A stretch of 64,000 nucleotides of DNA from Pantoea rodasii (lineage in GTDB: Bacteria > Pseudomonadota > Gammaproteobacteria > Enterobacterales > Enterobacteriaceae). This document shows positions 1 through 8,628 of this stretch, in pieces; the stretch's first letter is position 1; each line of letters opens with the position of its first letter. The stretch lies in NCBI RefSeq assembly GCF_002095465.1, contig NZ_MLFP01000011.1, positions 81,283-145,282 of the forward strand, in the 5' to 3' direction. Both the position numbers and the translations under genes were made by a program. The notes beneath the pieces are model-generated. The model searched no databases, had not been told where the DNA came from, and saw only the letters and a program-made list of their open reading frames with translations.

Positions 1-260
1 GGGCCGAATGGCCTGCAACCGGAAGGCGCGCCGATACGTCTCGATCCTGGCAGCGTTGAAGCCGTTTCGCCCACCGTGGGCGATATCCATCGCGTGAGCA
101 ATGCCTATGACGATCGCGTCTCGATCAGCATCCACGTTTATGGCGCCAACATCGGCGCGGTAAAACGCGCGGTGTATCGCGAAGACGGCAGTGAAAACAG
201 TTTATCTCCGGTTACAGCAACCGTTACTTACCGAACATTTGGGATCTTTCACATGAGTAA
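1..260 (+). CDS. Cysteine dioxygenase family protein, C-terminal part (frame broken by apparent 1-base deletion)
   Basis: The reading frame enters from the left edge. It shows a cupin-type end with the motif GDIHRVSN followed by SISIHVYGANIG, as in bacterial cysteine dioxygenases, which oxidise cysteine to cysteine sulfinate in the cytoplasm using iron. In the sequence as given the frame runs on into the next gene. If one A is added to the AAAA run at 194-197, the protein instead continues FISGYSNRYLPNIWDLSHE and stops with TAA at 258-260, which fits the usual family C-terminus. The next gene starts inside this stop (ATG at 253). I therefore read it as an intact gene carrying a sequencing error. 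The N-terminal part is outside the window. The family assignment rests on about 85 residues. Confidence 0.7.
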
Positions 261-1869
261 AACCGCATTCCCCTTCCGCCAGGCGGCGGACATTTTGGAA
301 GCACTGCGTCAGCAGCATGAAGTGGCGATTATTGATGTGCGCGATGAAGCGCTGTATGCCACCGGACATCCGCTGTTTGCGGTGAATATCCCGCTCTCCA
401 AACTGGAGCTGGAGCTATTGGACCGTATTCCACAACTTACAACAGCCATCACTTTATATGATAACGGCGAGGGTCTGGCGCAGGCAGCAGCAGAGCGTAT
501 TGCCGCGCTGGGCTACAGCAATGTGGCGCTGTTAAAAGAGGATTTAACGGGTTGGCAAGCAGCCGGCGGTGAACTGTTTATCGATGTAAACTCACCGAGC
601 AAAGCCTTTGGTGAACTGGTTGAACATCATAATCACACCCCTTCCCTTTCCGCCGATGAAGTGCACAGCTTAATTAACAGCAACGCCAACGTGGTGGTGC
701 TGGATGCCCGCCGCTTTGATGAATACCAGACCATGAGTATTCCCGGTGCCACCAGCGTGCCCGGTGGCGAACTGGTGTTACGCGTGCGTGACCTCGCGCC
801 TTCGCCGGAAACCACGGTGATAGTGAACTGCGCGGGCCGCACACGCAGCATCATCGGCACCCAGTCGCTGGTCAATGCCGGTATCCGCAATCCGGTATTT
901 GCGCTGCGCAACGGCACTATTGGCTGGACGCTGGCAGGACACGATCTGGATAAAGGTCAGTCACGCCGTTACGGTGAAACCAGTGAAACCGCACAGCGCC
1001 AGGCGGCGAGCCACGCGCGAGGCATTGCCGATCGCGCAGGCGTGGAACGCATTCCACTGGCAACGCTTAAGCGCTGGCAGCAGGAAGCGCGCACCACTTA
1101 CCTGTTTGATGTGCGCGATGCCGATGAGTATGCGGCGGGTCATCTGCCCGGCAGTCGTCATGTGCCCGGCGGACAGCTGGTGCAGGAAACCGATCATTAC
1201 GCCAGCGTGCGCGGTGCACGGATTGTACTGATTGATGACGATGGCGTACGCGCCAACATGACGGCTTCCTGGCTGGCACAGCTGGGCTGGCAGGTTTCGG
1301 TGCTGGAAGAGCTGCAAGCCAGCGATTTCAGCGCGACAGGCCCCTGGAAAGCGCAGGTGCCCTCCGTGGAGCAGCCTGAATTCATCTCACCACAGCAACT
1401 CGCTGACTGGCTGGAAGAAGGCCAGACGCAGGTGCTGGACTTCACCACGCGCGCCAATCATCTCAATAGCCATATTCCCGGCGCGGGCTGGCTGTTACGC
1501 TCAACGCTGCAACAACAAGGCGAAGCCGTGCTGCCAGCAGCACGACGCTATGTGCTGACCTGCGGCAGCAGCCTGTTAGCCGGTTATGCGGTAGAACAAG
1601 TGGCGGAACTCACCGGCAAACCGGTGTTTGTTTTAGAAGGCGGCAATGCGGCCTGGCGCGCGGCGCATCTGCCTACCGAACAAGGCGATCAGCAGTTATT
1701 GTCTCCCGCGATTGATCGTTATCGCCGCCCCTATGAAGGTACGGATATCGAACCGGCTGTAATGCAGGCGTATCTGGATTGGGAATACGGGCTGGTGGCG
1801 CAGTTGGATCGCGATGGCACACATGGCTTCCGCGTGCTGCCTGCACAAGCGCAAACCGCTAAGGCTTGA
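253..1869 (+). CDS. Four-domain rhodanese-like sulfurtransferase
   Basis: This 538-residue protein consists of four consecutive rhodanese-like domains, seen as repeated blocks of the type (I/L)DVRD..EY..GH(L/I)PG. They start near residues 15, 133, 260 and 380. Domain 2 carries a candidate catalytic cysteine in NCAGRTR (Cys193) and domain 4 one in TCGSS (Cys437). Domains 1 and 3 have no cysteine at that position (YDNGEG and IDDDGV) and are probably structural. Rhodaneses move sulfane sulfur through a cysteine persulfide. The start chosen is the ATG at 253, overlapping the stop of the cysteine dioxygenase gene, so the two are translationally coupled. The pairing suggests a role in cysteine or sulfite/thiosulfate handling, which is inference. 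No signal peptide is visible, so it should be cytoplasmic. Confidence 0.8.
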   Translation: MSKTAFPFRQAADILEALRQQHEVAIIDVRDEALYATGHPLFAVNIPLSKLELELLDRIPQLTTAITLYDNGEGLAQAAAERIAALGYSNVALLKEDLTGWQAAGGELFIDVNSPSKAFGELVEHHNHTPSLSADEVHSLINSNANVVVLDARRFDEYQTMSIPGATSVPGGELVLRVRDLAPSPETTVIVNCAGRTRSIIGTQSLVNAGIRNPVFALRNGTIGWTLAGHDLDKGQSRRYGETSETAQRQAASHARGIADRAGVERIPLATLKRWQQEARTTYLFDVRDADEYAAGHLPGSRHVPGGQLVQETDHYASVRGARIVLIDDDGVRANMTASWLAQLGWQVSVLEELQASDFSATGPWKAQVPSVEQPEFISPQQLADWLEEGQTQVLDFTTRANHLNSHIPGAGWLLRSTLQQQGEAVLPAARRYVLTCGSSLLAGYAVEQVAELTGKPVFVLEGGNAAWRAAHLPTEQGDQQLLSPAIDRYRRPYEGTDIEPAVMQAYLDWEYGLVAQLDRDGTHGFRVLPAQAQTAKA

Positions 1870-1880
1870 TAGCTAACTTC

Positions 1881-1896
1881 GCGCGATGAATCGCGC
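1881..1896. repeat. Short palindrome after the rhodanese gene
   Basis: GCGCGAT-GA-ATCGCGC is a perfect 7-bp inverted repeat just downstream of the stop codon. It is related in core sequence to the REP-like palindromes found elsewhere in the window. Confidence 0.5.
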
Positions 1897-2021
1897 CGCA
1901 ACGAGATTGTGCGGTTTGGATAACCTCAGAACGCACCAATCCGTCACGGCGCAATTTATCGCTCTCAGGCTCGTCATGCTGGATATCGCAATGGAATAAC
2001 AACCTCAGAACGCATAAAGCC

Positions 2022-2043
2022 GTAGCGGCGCGATTTATCGCGC
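2022..2043 (+). repeat. REP-like palindromic element
   Basis: The 22-bp element begins GTAGCGGCGCGATT and ends TATCGCGC. The same element occurs at 45623-45644, and close variants lie at 44844-44865, 45583-45604 and 28134-28157. A degenerate copy lies just upstream, around 1937-1970. All are intergenic. Confidence 0.65.
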
Positions 2044-2120
2044 AATAAGCCATGCAATACTGGATATATCAATACGAACTAGTGTTGGAATTGTGCATTT
2101 GTTCAGAACGAACAGAGATT

Positions 2121-2196
<76 letters not shown>

Positions 2197-2239
2197 ACAT
2201 CTGGAAATCTTTTTTCGGTGCACATCGTTGGGAACGATT

Positions 2240-2315
<76 letters not shown>

Positions 2316-2649
2316 AGCACCGAAAAACAGCCGATTTAACTCGACGGACGGCATAATATGAAACCGCTCCCTGAGTGTCAACGCCAAATTCTCGTTATGT
2401 GTTCAATCGCTGAAAAAGGCGGCAAACCGCTGCCACTGAGGCCTTTTTTTGACCTTGTGACACGCATTTCTCCCCTTCTTCCACCGTCAACCGAGGTTAA
2501 ATCCCGGTTAAGGATGTTAGGAATAATCTTGTGTTCGTTACGGGTAAGTGTAAAACTTAGCGCGCTAATTAACCGGTCAACCTACCAGGGTTTATCACTC
2601 TTTGACCGGCCAGCAACTTCCCCCTTGTTCAATAAAAGAAAAGTGAATT
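2316..2649. other. Intergenic region between tRNA-Ala pair and the formate/nitrite channel gene
   Basis: No convincing gene is seen; a short frame at 2358 has no family features. The leftward part must hold the promoter of the tRNA-Ala pair. Close to the channel gene there is a perfect 8-bp inverted repeat, CCGGTCAA at 2573-2580 and TTGACCGG at 2602-2609, with arm centres 29 bp apart, which may be a regulator site. I did not find a clear FNR box. Confidence 0.5.
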
Positions 2650-3438
2650 ATGTCGCTGCATACACCGAAAGAGATCGCCCAACTGGCGATTCAAGCGGGC
2701 GTGGCTAAGAGCCGTTTGCCTGTATCTACCTTATTGATTCTCGGCTTTATGGCCGGTGCCTTTATTGCCACCGGTTTCCTGCTGGATCTGCATGTTATCA
2801 ACCAACTGCCTGCAGAATGGGGCTCCTTTGGCGGCTTCCTCGGCGCGGCGGTGTTCCCGGTTGGCCTGATTCTGACCGTACTGGCCGGCGGTGAGCTGTT
2901 AACCGGCAACATGATGACCATGCCGATCGCCTGGTTCGCGCGCCGGATCAGCGGTTTCAGCGTGCTGCGCAACTGGTTCTGGGTCACGATTGCTAACTTT
3001 ATCGGCAGCATCGCGGTCGCGTGGTTCTTTGGCCATATGCTGGGCATGACCGAAGGCGATTATCTGAAAAAGACCGTGGCGATTGCTCACGCGAAAGTGA
3101 ATGCGGATTTCCTGCACGCCTTTATTTCGGGTGTGGGCTGCAACTGGCTGGTGTGTCTGGCGGTGTGGTTAGCCTTCGCCAGTAAAGACATGGTTGGCAA
3201 AATCTTTGGCATGTGGTTCCCGGTGATGGCGTTCGTGGCCATTGGCTTCCAGCACGTGGTGGCAAACATGTTTATTGTGCCTGCCGCGATTTTCGCTGGC
3301 CAAATGAACTGGGCTGAATTTGCGCCAAACGTGGTTGCAGTGTTCCTCGGCAACGGTGTTGGCGGCGCAATTTTTGTTGGCCTCACCTATTTCCTCGCTT
3401 TCCGTCCTGAACAACCTGCCGTAAGCGAAGCGCAATAA
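2650..3438 (+). CDS. Formate/nitrite transporter (FNT) family channel, NirC/FocA-like
   Basis: This 262-residue inner-membrane protein has about six hydrophobic segments and belongs to the FNT family of pentameric channels for formate, nitrite or similar small anions. The conserved GFQHVVANM block carries His202, matching the central histidine of FocA/NirC. AGGELLTGNMM near residue 78 is the first FNT signature. It sits alone between tRNA-Ala and yfeC, where E. coli has no such gene, and is not joined to nir or pfl genes. The nap cluster further right in the window makes nitrite a possible substrate, but formate cannot be excluded. The ribosome-binding site is weak (AAAGTGAATT before ATG). 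Family is certain; substrate is not. Confidence 0.85.
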   Translation: MSLHTPKEIAQLAIQAGVAKSRLPVSTLLILGFMAGAFIATGFLLDLHVINQLPAEWGSFGGFLGAAVFPVGLILTVLAGGELLTGNMMTMPIAWFARRISGFSVLRNWFWVTIANFIGSIAVAWFFGHMLGMTEGDYLKKTVAIAHAKVNADFLHAFISGVGCNWLVCLAVWLAFASKDMVGKIFGMWFPVMAFVAIGFQHVVANMFIVPAAIFAGQMNWAEFAPNVVAVFLGNGVGGAIFVGLTYFLAFRPEQPAVSEAQ

Positions 3439-3549
3439 TAGAATTATGCCTTTTGTCATCCGACAAGAGGCATTTTCCTGCCGTATGACTTCTCCCCGTT
3501 ACGTTTTGTTGTAATATGTACAGCTAATGTATTTAACAGGGACAGCATC

Positions 3550-3903
3550 GTGAAAAAGGAATGGCTCACCCCCGAGGAGCTCGCGCTGGAAACGGGCTAT
3601 AGTCGGCAAACGGTGAATAAGTGGATCAAACGCGAAAACTGGACAACCACGCCCAAGCCCGGTGTTCAGGGTGGTAAAGCGCGATTGATTCATATTGATG
3701 AGCGTGTCAAAAGCTTTGTGCAGTCCACCCGCCACGCGACCGAACCGGCAGCTAATTACGGTGCACAACAAAATACGTTACCTGCGTTATTAATAAATTC
3801 CGTCCAGCAAATGACAACCGCAGAGCAAGACCAGCTGGCGGCATTGTTACTGCGTGAAGGAATCAGTGGCGTGCTGGAACGGCTAGGAATTAAAGAAGAT
3901 TAA
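3550..3903 (+). CDS. yfeC: YfeC-family small DNA-binding protein
   Basis: A 117-residue protein starting at GTG with AGGGA 8 bases upstream. Residues 6-35 (LTPEELALETGYSRQTVNKW) form a MerR/helix-turn-helix-like DNA-binding unit, followed by the basic GVQGGKAR segment. The C-terminal part (EQDQLAALLLREG..GVLERLGI) is amphipathic and typical of YfeC/YfeD. It lies directly before gltX and converges on it, as yfeC-yfeD do in E. coli. Only one of that pair is present here. The function of YfeC is not well defined; a regulator role is inferred from the fold. Confidence 0.85.
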   Translation: MKKEWLTPEELALETGYSRQTVNKWIKRENWTTTPKPGVQGGKARLIHIDERVKSFVQSTRHATEPAANYGAQQNTLPALLINSVQQMTTAEQDQLAALLLREGISGVLERLGIKED

Positions 3904-3938
3904 AAAAAGCCGGGCGCGTCATGCGCCCGGCTTTTTTA
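3902..3938. terminator. Bidirectional terminator between yfeC and gltX
   Basis: A 10-bp GC-rich stem, AGCCGGGCGC at 3908-3917 and GCGCCCGGCT at 3923-3932, with loop GTCAT, is flanked by seven A on the left and six T on the right. It can therefore end transcription from both converging genes. Confidence 0.9.
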
Positions 3939-3987
3939 CTACCCGCGATAATTGCAGCGGCAACGTTACAGGCTGCCGCTCACTCAA

Positions 3988-5409
3988 TTAAGCCTGGGCT
4001 TCACGCTCAGCAATGAAGGCCAGCGCTTTTTCGATACGAGCCACGCTGCGGCTGCGACCAATCGCTTCGACCGTCACATCCAGTGCCGGAGACTGACCGG
4101 CACCGGTGACGGCCACACGCAACGGCATACCCACTTTACCCATACCCAATTCGAGTGCATCAGCAGCACCCTGAATCGCGTTATGCACATTCTCAGCGTT
4201 CCACTCGCTGTCGCTCAGCGCAGCCAGCTTGTCACGCACCACTTCCAGTGGCTGACGCGCCACAGGACGCAGGTGCTTCTTGGCGGCATCAGCATCGAAG
4301 GCATCGAACTCTTCATAGAAGTAACGGCAAGAAGCCGCGATTTCTACCAGCGTTTTGCAACGCTCACCCAGCAGCGTCACCAGCTTCGCTAATTCCGGGC
4401 CCGTGCGGGTATCAATATTCTGTTGCTCGATGTGCCACTGCAGCTGCGTTGCCACGTATTCCGGCGGCAGCGTATTAATGTAGTGATGGTTTAACCACTG
4501 CAGCTTTTCGGTGTTGAAGGCGCTGGCAGATTTGCTCACTGCATCCAGAGTAAACAGTTCGGCCATCTCGGCCACACTGAAAATTTCCTGATCGCCATGT
4601 GACCAGCCCAGACGGACCAGATAGTTGAGCAGCGCTTCTGGCAGATAGCCGTCATCACGATACTGCATCACACCGACCGCGCCATGGCGTTTCGACAGCT
4701 TCTTACTGTCATCGCCAAGGATCATCGAGACGTGCGCATAGGTTGGCACTTCTGCACCAATCGCTTTGAGGATGTTGATCTGACGAGGCGTGTTGTTGAT
4801 ATGGTCTTCACCACGGATAACGTGAGTGATGCCCATATCCCAGTCATCGACCACAACACAGAAGTTGTAGGTCGGTGAACCGTCGGTACGGCGGATGATC
4901 AGGTCATCCAGCTCCTGGTTACTGAATTCGATCGGGCCACGGATCTGGTCATCGAAAATTACCGAACCCTCTTGTGGGTTGCGGAAACGCACCACGCAAG
5001 GCTCATCCGCTGCATGATGTTCATGGCTGTCACGGCAACGACCGTCATAACGTGGCTTCTCGCCTTTCGCCATCTGATCTTCACGCAACGCTTCTAAACG
5101 TTCTTTAGAGCAGTAACATTTATAAGCTGAGCCTGCTTCAACCATTTCATCAATCACCGCGTTGTAGCGGTCAAAGCGTTTGGTCTGATAGTAAGGACCT
5201 TCATCCCACTGCAGGTTAAGCCAGTTCATCCCATCCATGATGGCTTCAATGGCTTCCGGCGTGGAGCGTTCCAGATCGGTATCTTCGATGCGCAGAACGA
5301 ATTCGCCCTTGTTATGGCGAGCATAAAGCCAGGAATAAAGAGCAGTACGGGCACCGCCCACATGCAGATAGCCAGTTGGGCTGGGTGCGAAGCGAGTTTT
5401 GATTTTCAT
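3988..5409 (-). CDS. gltX: Glutamyl-tRNA synthetase
   Basis: This 473-residue class I aminoacyl-tRNA synthetase charges tRNA-Glu with glutamate in the cytoplasm. The HIGH-type motif appears as [10 protein letters not shown] near residue 12 and the KMSKS-type motif as KLSKRHG near residue 238. A cysteine/histidine cluster around residues 98-140 (CYC..C..H.H) matches the zinc-binding insert of the E. coli enzyme. Length and context (tRNA-Val/Lys operon divergent upstream, yfeC convergent) match E. coli. It is essential and intact. Confidence 0.97.
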   Translation of the reverse strand: MKIKTRFAPSPTGYLHVGGARTALYSWLYARHNKGEFVLRIEDTDLERSTPEAIEAIMDGMNWLNLQWDEGPYYQTKRFDRYNAVIDEMVEAGSAYKCYCSKERLEALREDQMAKGEKPRYDGRCRDSHEHHAADEPCVVRFRNPQEGSVIFDDQIRGPIEFSNQELDDLIIRRTDGSPTYNFCVVVDDWDMGITHVIRGEDHINNTPRQINILKAIGAEVPTYAHVSMILGDDSKKLSKRHGAVGVMQYRDDGYLPEALLNYLVRLGWSHGDQEIFSVAEMAELFTLDAVSKSASAFNTEKLQWLNHHYINTLPPEYVATQLQWHIEQQNIDTRTGPELAKLVTLLGERCKTLVEIAASCRYFYEEFDAFDADAAKKHLRPVARQPLEVVRDKLAALSDSEWNAENVHNAIQGAADALELGMGKVGMPLRVAVTGAGQSPALDVTVEAIGRSRSVARIEKALAFIAEREAQA

Positions 5410-5637
5410 TCAGCATTGCCTTAGATGCGCAGGTTTCTTTATCTGGATGACAAAAAAACGGGTTAACGCGAAAAAACAGTGCGCATATTCTAGCAGGTGG
5501 GACGCTTTCCTCAATGACTGTCGCGGGGGCTTACTCAATCGAAGTGCGTTTTTCTGCTAATAAAACCAGCACATTGGCTAAAAGCGCGACATGATGCCTA
5601 AATTTAAAGCGAACGCGCATTTATGTTTTAAAAAGCG

Positions 5638-5665
5638 TTGACTCACTTCGAAGGATCCCTATAAT
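5638..5665 (+). promoter_or_regulatory. Sigma-70 promoter of the tRNA-Val/Lys operon
   Basis: TTGACT at 5638-5643 and TATAAT at 5660-5665 are separated by 16 bp and lie 17 bases before the first tRNA. The bases just after the -10 box (GCGACTCC) are GC-rich, as in stringently controlled stable-RNA promoters. Confidence 0.88.
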
Positions 5666-5682
5666 GCGACTCCACACAGCGG

Positions 5683-5758
5683 GGGTGATTAGCTCAGTTG
5701 GTAGAGCATCTCCTTTACACGGAGGGGGTCGGCGGTTCGAGCCCGTCATCACCCACCA
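5683..5758 (+). tRNA. tRNA-Val (anticodon TAC)
   Basis: A 76-base cloverleaf with acceptor GGGTGAT/ATCACCC, anticodon loop TTTACAC, T-loop GGTTCGAGCC and encoded CCA. It is the first gene of a four-tRNA operon equivalent to valU-valX-valY-lysV of E. coli. Confidence 0.97.
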
Positions 5759-5804
5759 CTCTAAAAGTGGCTCGCAGTGTGCAAGAGTTTGAAGAGTAAG
5801 ATAT

Positions 5805-5881
5805 GGGCGATTAGCTCAGTTGGTAGAGCATCTCCTTTACACGGAGGGGGGTCGGCGGTTCGAGCCCGTCATCGCCCACCA
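5805..5881 (+). tRNA. tRNA-Val (anticodon TAC), one base longer than its neighbours
   Basis: Almost the same as the flanking tRNA-Val genes, but it has six G (5846-5851) after the anticodon stem where both neighbours have five. This makes it 77 bases with a 6-base variable region. The acceptor stem is GGGCGAT/ATCGCCC. The extra G is either a run-length sequencing error or a real variant. Confidence 0.92.
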
Positions 5882-5922
5882 TATCTTAGTCAGATGACAC
5901 TCTTGTTAAGCAGTTCCGAAGT

Positions 5923-5998
5923 GGGCGATTAGCTCAGTTGGTAGAGCATCTCCTTTACACGGAGGGGGTCGGCGGTTCGAGCCCGTCATCGCCCACCA
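5923..5998 (+). tRNA. tRNA-Val (anticodon TAC), third copy
   Basis: A 76-base cloverleaf with acceptor GGGCGAT/ATCGCCC, anticodon TAC and encoded CCA. It is followed after only four bases by tRNA-Lys. Confidence 0.97.
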
Positions 5999-6002
5999 CT
6001 TC

Positions 6003-6078
6003 GGGTCGTTAGCTCAGTTGGTAGAGCAGTTGACTTTTAATCAATTGGTCGCAGGTTCGAATCCTGCACGACCCACCA
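6003..6078 (+). tRNA. tRNA-Lys (anticodon TTT)
   Basis: A 76-base cloverleaf with acceptor GGGTCGT/ACGACCC, anticodon loop CTTTTAA with anticodon TTT, and encoded CCA. It is the last gene of the tRNA operon. Confidence 0.97.
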
Positions 6079-6082
6079 ATGT

Positions 6083-6109
6083 AAAAAGGCGCCCTAAAGG
6101 CGCCTTTTT
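6083..6109 (+). terminator. Terminator of the tRNA operon
   Basis: The 6-bp stem GGCGCC (6088-6093 and 6099-6104) with loop CTAAA is preceded by five A and followed by five T. Confidence 0.9.
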
Positions 6110-6226
6110 GCTATCTGCGATTTGCCCCATCCTGACGAAACCTTTGCAAACACTTAACGCTTTGCGCGCTCAAGCCGTTTTATCCCCTTGCCGATAACGA
6201 TAATGGTCTATTGCAAGGAGAAAACC

Positions 6227-6577
6227 ATGTCTACTATCTCAAGTGTTAGCAGTGTCAGTACGGCAAGCAGCGGTGGCGGTTCGACGTCAGAAGTGGCCAG
6301 CCTGAACAAACAGATTCAAAGCATCACCAAAGAAATTAAAGATTTATCCAGCGATGACTCTCTGACAGATGAGCAAAAATCTGAACAAGAGCAGATGCTG
6401 CAATCCCAGATTCAAATGATTGAAGCGCAGATTGCGCAAATCGAGCAGCAGGCGGCTGAAAAAGCCCAGCAGAAGCAGGAAGCACAGCAGCCTTCAACGG
6501 TAAGTGCAACCAGCGCGCCGAAAGCCGATGGTATCAACCGCCCGACCGAGTCCAATCAAATCAACGTTTACGTCTAA
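6227..6577 (+). CDS. FlxA-like coiled-coil protein
   Basis: A 116-residue protein starting at the ATG at 6227, which has a good ribosome-binding site (AAGGAG) 6 bases upstream; an earlier in-frame ATG lacks one. The N-terminus is rich in Ser and Gly. Residues 24-80 are Gln/Glu/Lys-rich with heptad-like hydrophobic spacing ([26 protein letters not shown]), giving a coiled coil, and the tail is Ser/Pro/Ala-rich. This is the layout of the FlxA-like family, whose function is unclear and which in E. coli includes a flagellar-regulon member. There is no signal peptide. It converges on yfeR with a 4-base overlap of the ends. E. coli has no gene here, so it is a lineage-specific insertion. Confidence 0.75.
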   Translation: MSTISSVSSVSTASSGGGSTSEVASLNKQIQSITKEIKDLSSDDSLTDEQKSEQEQMLQSQIQMIEAQIAQIEQQAAEKAQQKQEAQQPSTVSATSAPKADGINRPTESNQINVYV

Positions 6578-7494
6578 AACGCCGGTTTGAGCGTGCGTTG
6601 TTGCGCCAGCAGGCTTGCCTGTTGGCGCACTTCCTGCCAGATTGCTTCGGCAGCCAGTGTCAGAGAACGATTCTTGCGTTTAATCAGCATCAGGTTACGG
6701 TTTATCTCTGGATAGAGCCGACGCACCGTCAATTTACGCCCCGCAGGTAACGGCAGTGCCAACGCTGGCAGAATGCTGATGCCAATCCCCGCCTCCACCA
6801 TGGGAAATAGCGTGGAGGGATGGCCAATCTCTTGTACCACCTGCACTTTGATAGCCAGCTGTTGTAATGCGGCATCCACCAGCAGACGGCTCCCTGATGC
6901 ATAATCCTGCAACACCAGATTGCGCCCGGCCAACATTCCCCACTGAGCTTGCGCCACCTGCGCCAAAGCATCATCCGCATGGCACAACAATAAAAACGGC
7001 TCCTGCAGAATATCTTCGTAATCAAAGTCAGTATCGCTGAGAGGGCCGATCACAATGCCAAAATCCACCTCTGCATTACGCACGCTTTGCAGCACTGACT
7101 GCTGAGCGCGATCGTGCAAGATAACGCGGATATCCGGATAGCGTTGTTGGCTGCTGGCCAGACACTGCGGCATCAGGTTTGCCGAGGGCGTTTGGCTGGC
7201 GGCAACGCGCACCGTGCCACTGCGCTGCTCGCCGTAACTGCGTACATCCAGCAGCGTGGTATTCAACTCTTCTAACAAACGTTCCAGTCGGGTAGCCAGC
7301 TGATGCCCCGCTTCCGTCAACATCACTTCACGTGTGGTGCGGTCCAGCAATCGCACGCCCATTTCCGCTTCCAGCTCTTTAATACTGTGACTCACCGCGG
7401 ATTGGCTCAGCCCAATCGCCTGCCCGGCGTGGCTGAAACTGCCCTGCTGTGCCACTGCCACAAAGGTGCGTAACTGACGTAAGGTGTAATTCAT
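6574..7494 (-). CDS. yfeR: LysR-family transcriptional regulator YfeR
   Basis: A 306-residue LysR-type regulator. The N-terminal winged helix-turn-helix spans about residues 2-60 ([23 protein letters not shown]), followed by a linker helix and an effector-binding domain from about residue 90. It is divergent from yfeH, as in E. coli, so it probably controls yfeH and itself. The effector is unknown. The shared intergenic region contains the inverted repeat ATTGAT-N7-ATCAAT. Confidence 0.9.
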   Translation of the reverse strand: MNYTLRQLRTFVAVAQQGSFSHAGQAIGLSQSAVSHSIKELEAEMGVRLLDRTTREVMLTEAGHQLATRLERLLEELNTTLLDVRSYGEQRSGTVRVAASQTPSANLMPQCLASSQQRYPDIRVILHDRAQQSVLQSVRNAEVDFGIVIGPLSDTDFDYEDILQEPFLLLCHADDALAQVAQAQWGMLAGRNLVLQDYASGSRLLVDAALQQLAIKVQVVQEIGHPSTLFPMVEAGIGISILPALALPLPAGRKLTVRRLYPEINRNLMLIKRKNRSLTLAAEAIWQEVRQQASLLAQQRTLKPAF

Positions 7495-7509
7495 CGATAT
7501 CGCTCATAG

Positions 7510-7528
7510 ATTGATGCAATAAATCAAT
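7510..7528. promoter_or_regulatory. Candidate YfeR operator between yfeR and yfeH
   Basis: ATTGAT at 7510-7515 and ATCAAT at 7523-7528 form a perfect interrupted palindrome of the T-N11-A kind bound by LysR proteins. It lies 15 bp upstream of yfeR in the divergent intergenic region. The role is inferred from position and form. Confidence 0.5.
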
Positions 7529-7594
7529 TTTATTTCTAAACCCGGCTAGCGCACAATCAGCACCATCATTTTTTATTTTAACCGGATTGTAACA

Positions 7595-8596
7595 ATGGGC
7601 TTTTTACGACTCGACCCGATGATGGTCAAACTCATCATCACCGTGCTGCTGGCCAGCTTCATCCCGGCCAAAGGCGGGTTTGTCGATTTCTTTGAATACC
7701 TGACCACTGCCGCTATCGCCCTGCTGTTCTTTATGCACGGTGCCAAGCTGTCTCGCGAAAAGATTATTGCCGGTAGCAGCCACTGGCGTCTGCATCTGTG
7801 GATTATGTGCAGCACCTTTGTGGTGTTCCCGATTCTCGGCTTGCTGCTGGTGTGGTGGCATCCGGTGAACGTCGGTCCGGAGATTTACACGGGCTTTATC
7901 TATCTGTGTATTCTGCCTGCCACCGTACAATCCGCGATTGCCTTTACGTCAATGGCGGGGGGTAACGTCGCGGCTGCGGTCTGCGCGGCTTCAGCTTCCA
8001 GTCTGCTGGGTGTATTTGTTTCACCGCTGCTGGTCAACCTGGTGATGAACGTGCACAGCGATGCGCCGAGCAATGGTTTCGAGCAGATCGGTAAAATCAT
8101 GCTGCAACTGCTGGTGCCGTTTGTGATTGGTCACCTGTCACGTCGCTGGATTGGCGGTTGGGTAGAGAAACACCGTAGCCTGATTGGTAAAACCGACCAG
8201 ACCTCGATCCTGTTAGTGGTTTATTCCGCCTTCAGTGAAGCCGTGGTGAATGGCATCTGGCATCGCGTGGGTGTGGATACTCTGCTGTGGATTCTGGCGG
8301 GCAGCGTGCTGATTCTGTTTGTGGCGCTGGCGATTAACCTGGGTGCCTCGCGTCTGTTTGGCTTCAGCCGCGCCGATGAAATCGTGGTACTGTTCTGTGG
8401 CTCGAAAAAAAGTCTGGCGAATGGCGTGCCGATGGCCAACATCCTGTTCCCTGCCAGCTCGGTCGGGATTATCGTGCTGCCGCTGATGATCTTCCATCAG
8501 GTGCAGTTGATGGTGTGTTCGTTCATCGCCCAGCGCTATAAAGCCGGCAATGAAAAACGGCTTGCACAACAGCAAGTCGAAGCACAGAAATCCTAA
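7595..8596 (+). CDS. yfeH: Putative solute:Na+ symporter YfeH (bile acid symporter family)
   Basis: A 333-residue inner-membrane protein with about ten hydrophobic segments, of the bile acid:sodium symporter (SBF-like) superfamily. GCSKKS-like FCGSKKSLANGVPMA near residue 266 is the conserved helix-break region of YfeH proteins. Length and place next to yfeR match E. coli (332 residues). The real substrate is not established; related members have been linked to organic anions. A hairpin terminator follows. Confidence 0.87.
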   Translation: MGFLRLDPMMVKLIITVLLASFIPAKGGFVDFFEYLTTAAIALLFFMHGAKLSREKIIAGSSHWRLHLWIMCSTFVVFPILGLLLVWWHPVNVGPEIYTGFIYLCILPATVQSAIAFTSMAGGNVAAAVCAASASSLLGVFVSPLLVNLVMNVHSDAPSNGFEQIGKIMLQLLVPFVIGHLSRRWIGGWVEKHRSLIGKTDQTSILLVVYSAFSEAVVNGIWHRVGVDTLLWILAGSVLILFVALAINLGASRLFGFSRADEIVVLFCGSKKSLANGVPMANILFPASSVGIIVLPLMIFHQVQLMVCSFIAQRYKAGNEKRLAQQQVEAQKS

Positions 8597-8601
8597 GCAA
8601 A

Positions 8602-8628
8602 CGGCCCGCAATCGCGGGCCGCTTTGTT
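8602..8628 (+). terminator. Terminator after yfeH
   Basis: An 8-bp stem, CGGCCCGC (8602-8609) and GCGGGCCG (8614-8621), with a 4-base loop, followed by the T-rich CTTTGTT. It overlaps the end of the convergent ypeB. Confidence 0.7.

Noticed and set aside
76..1869. A fused cysteine dioxygenase-rhodanese protein
   Set aside because: The join is explained by one missing A at 194-197; restoring it gives the usual dioxygenase end and a separate rhodanese start at 253.
2358..2708. A 116-codon frame overlapping the start of the FNT channel gene
   Set aside because: It is not similar to any family, and overlaps the channel gene start.
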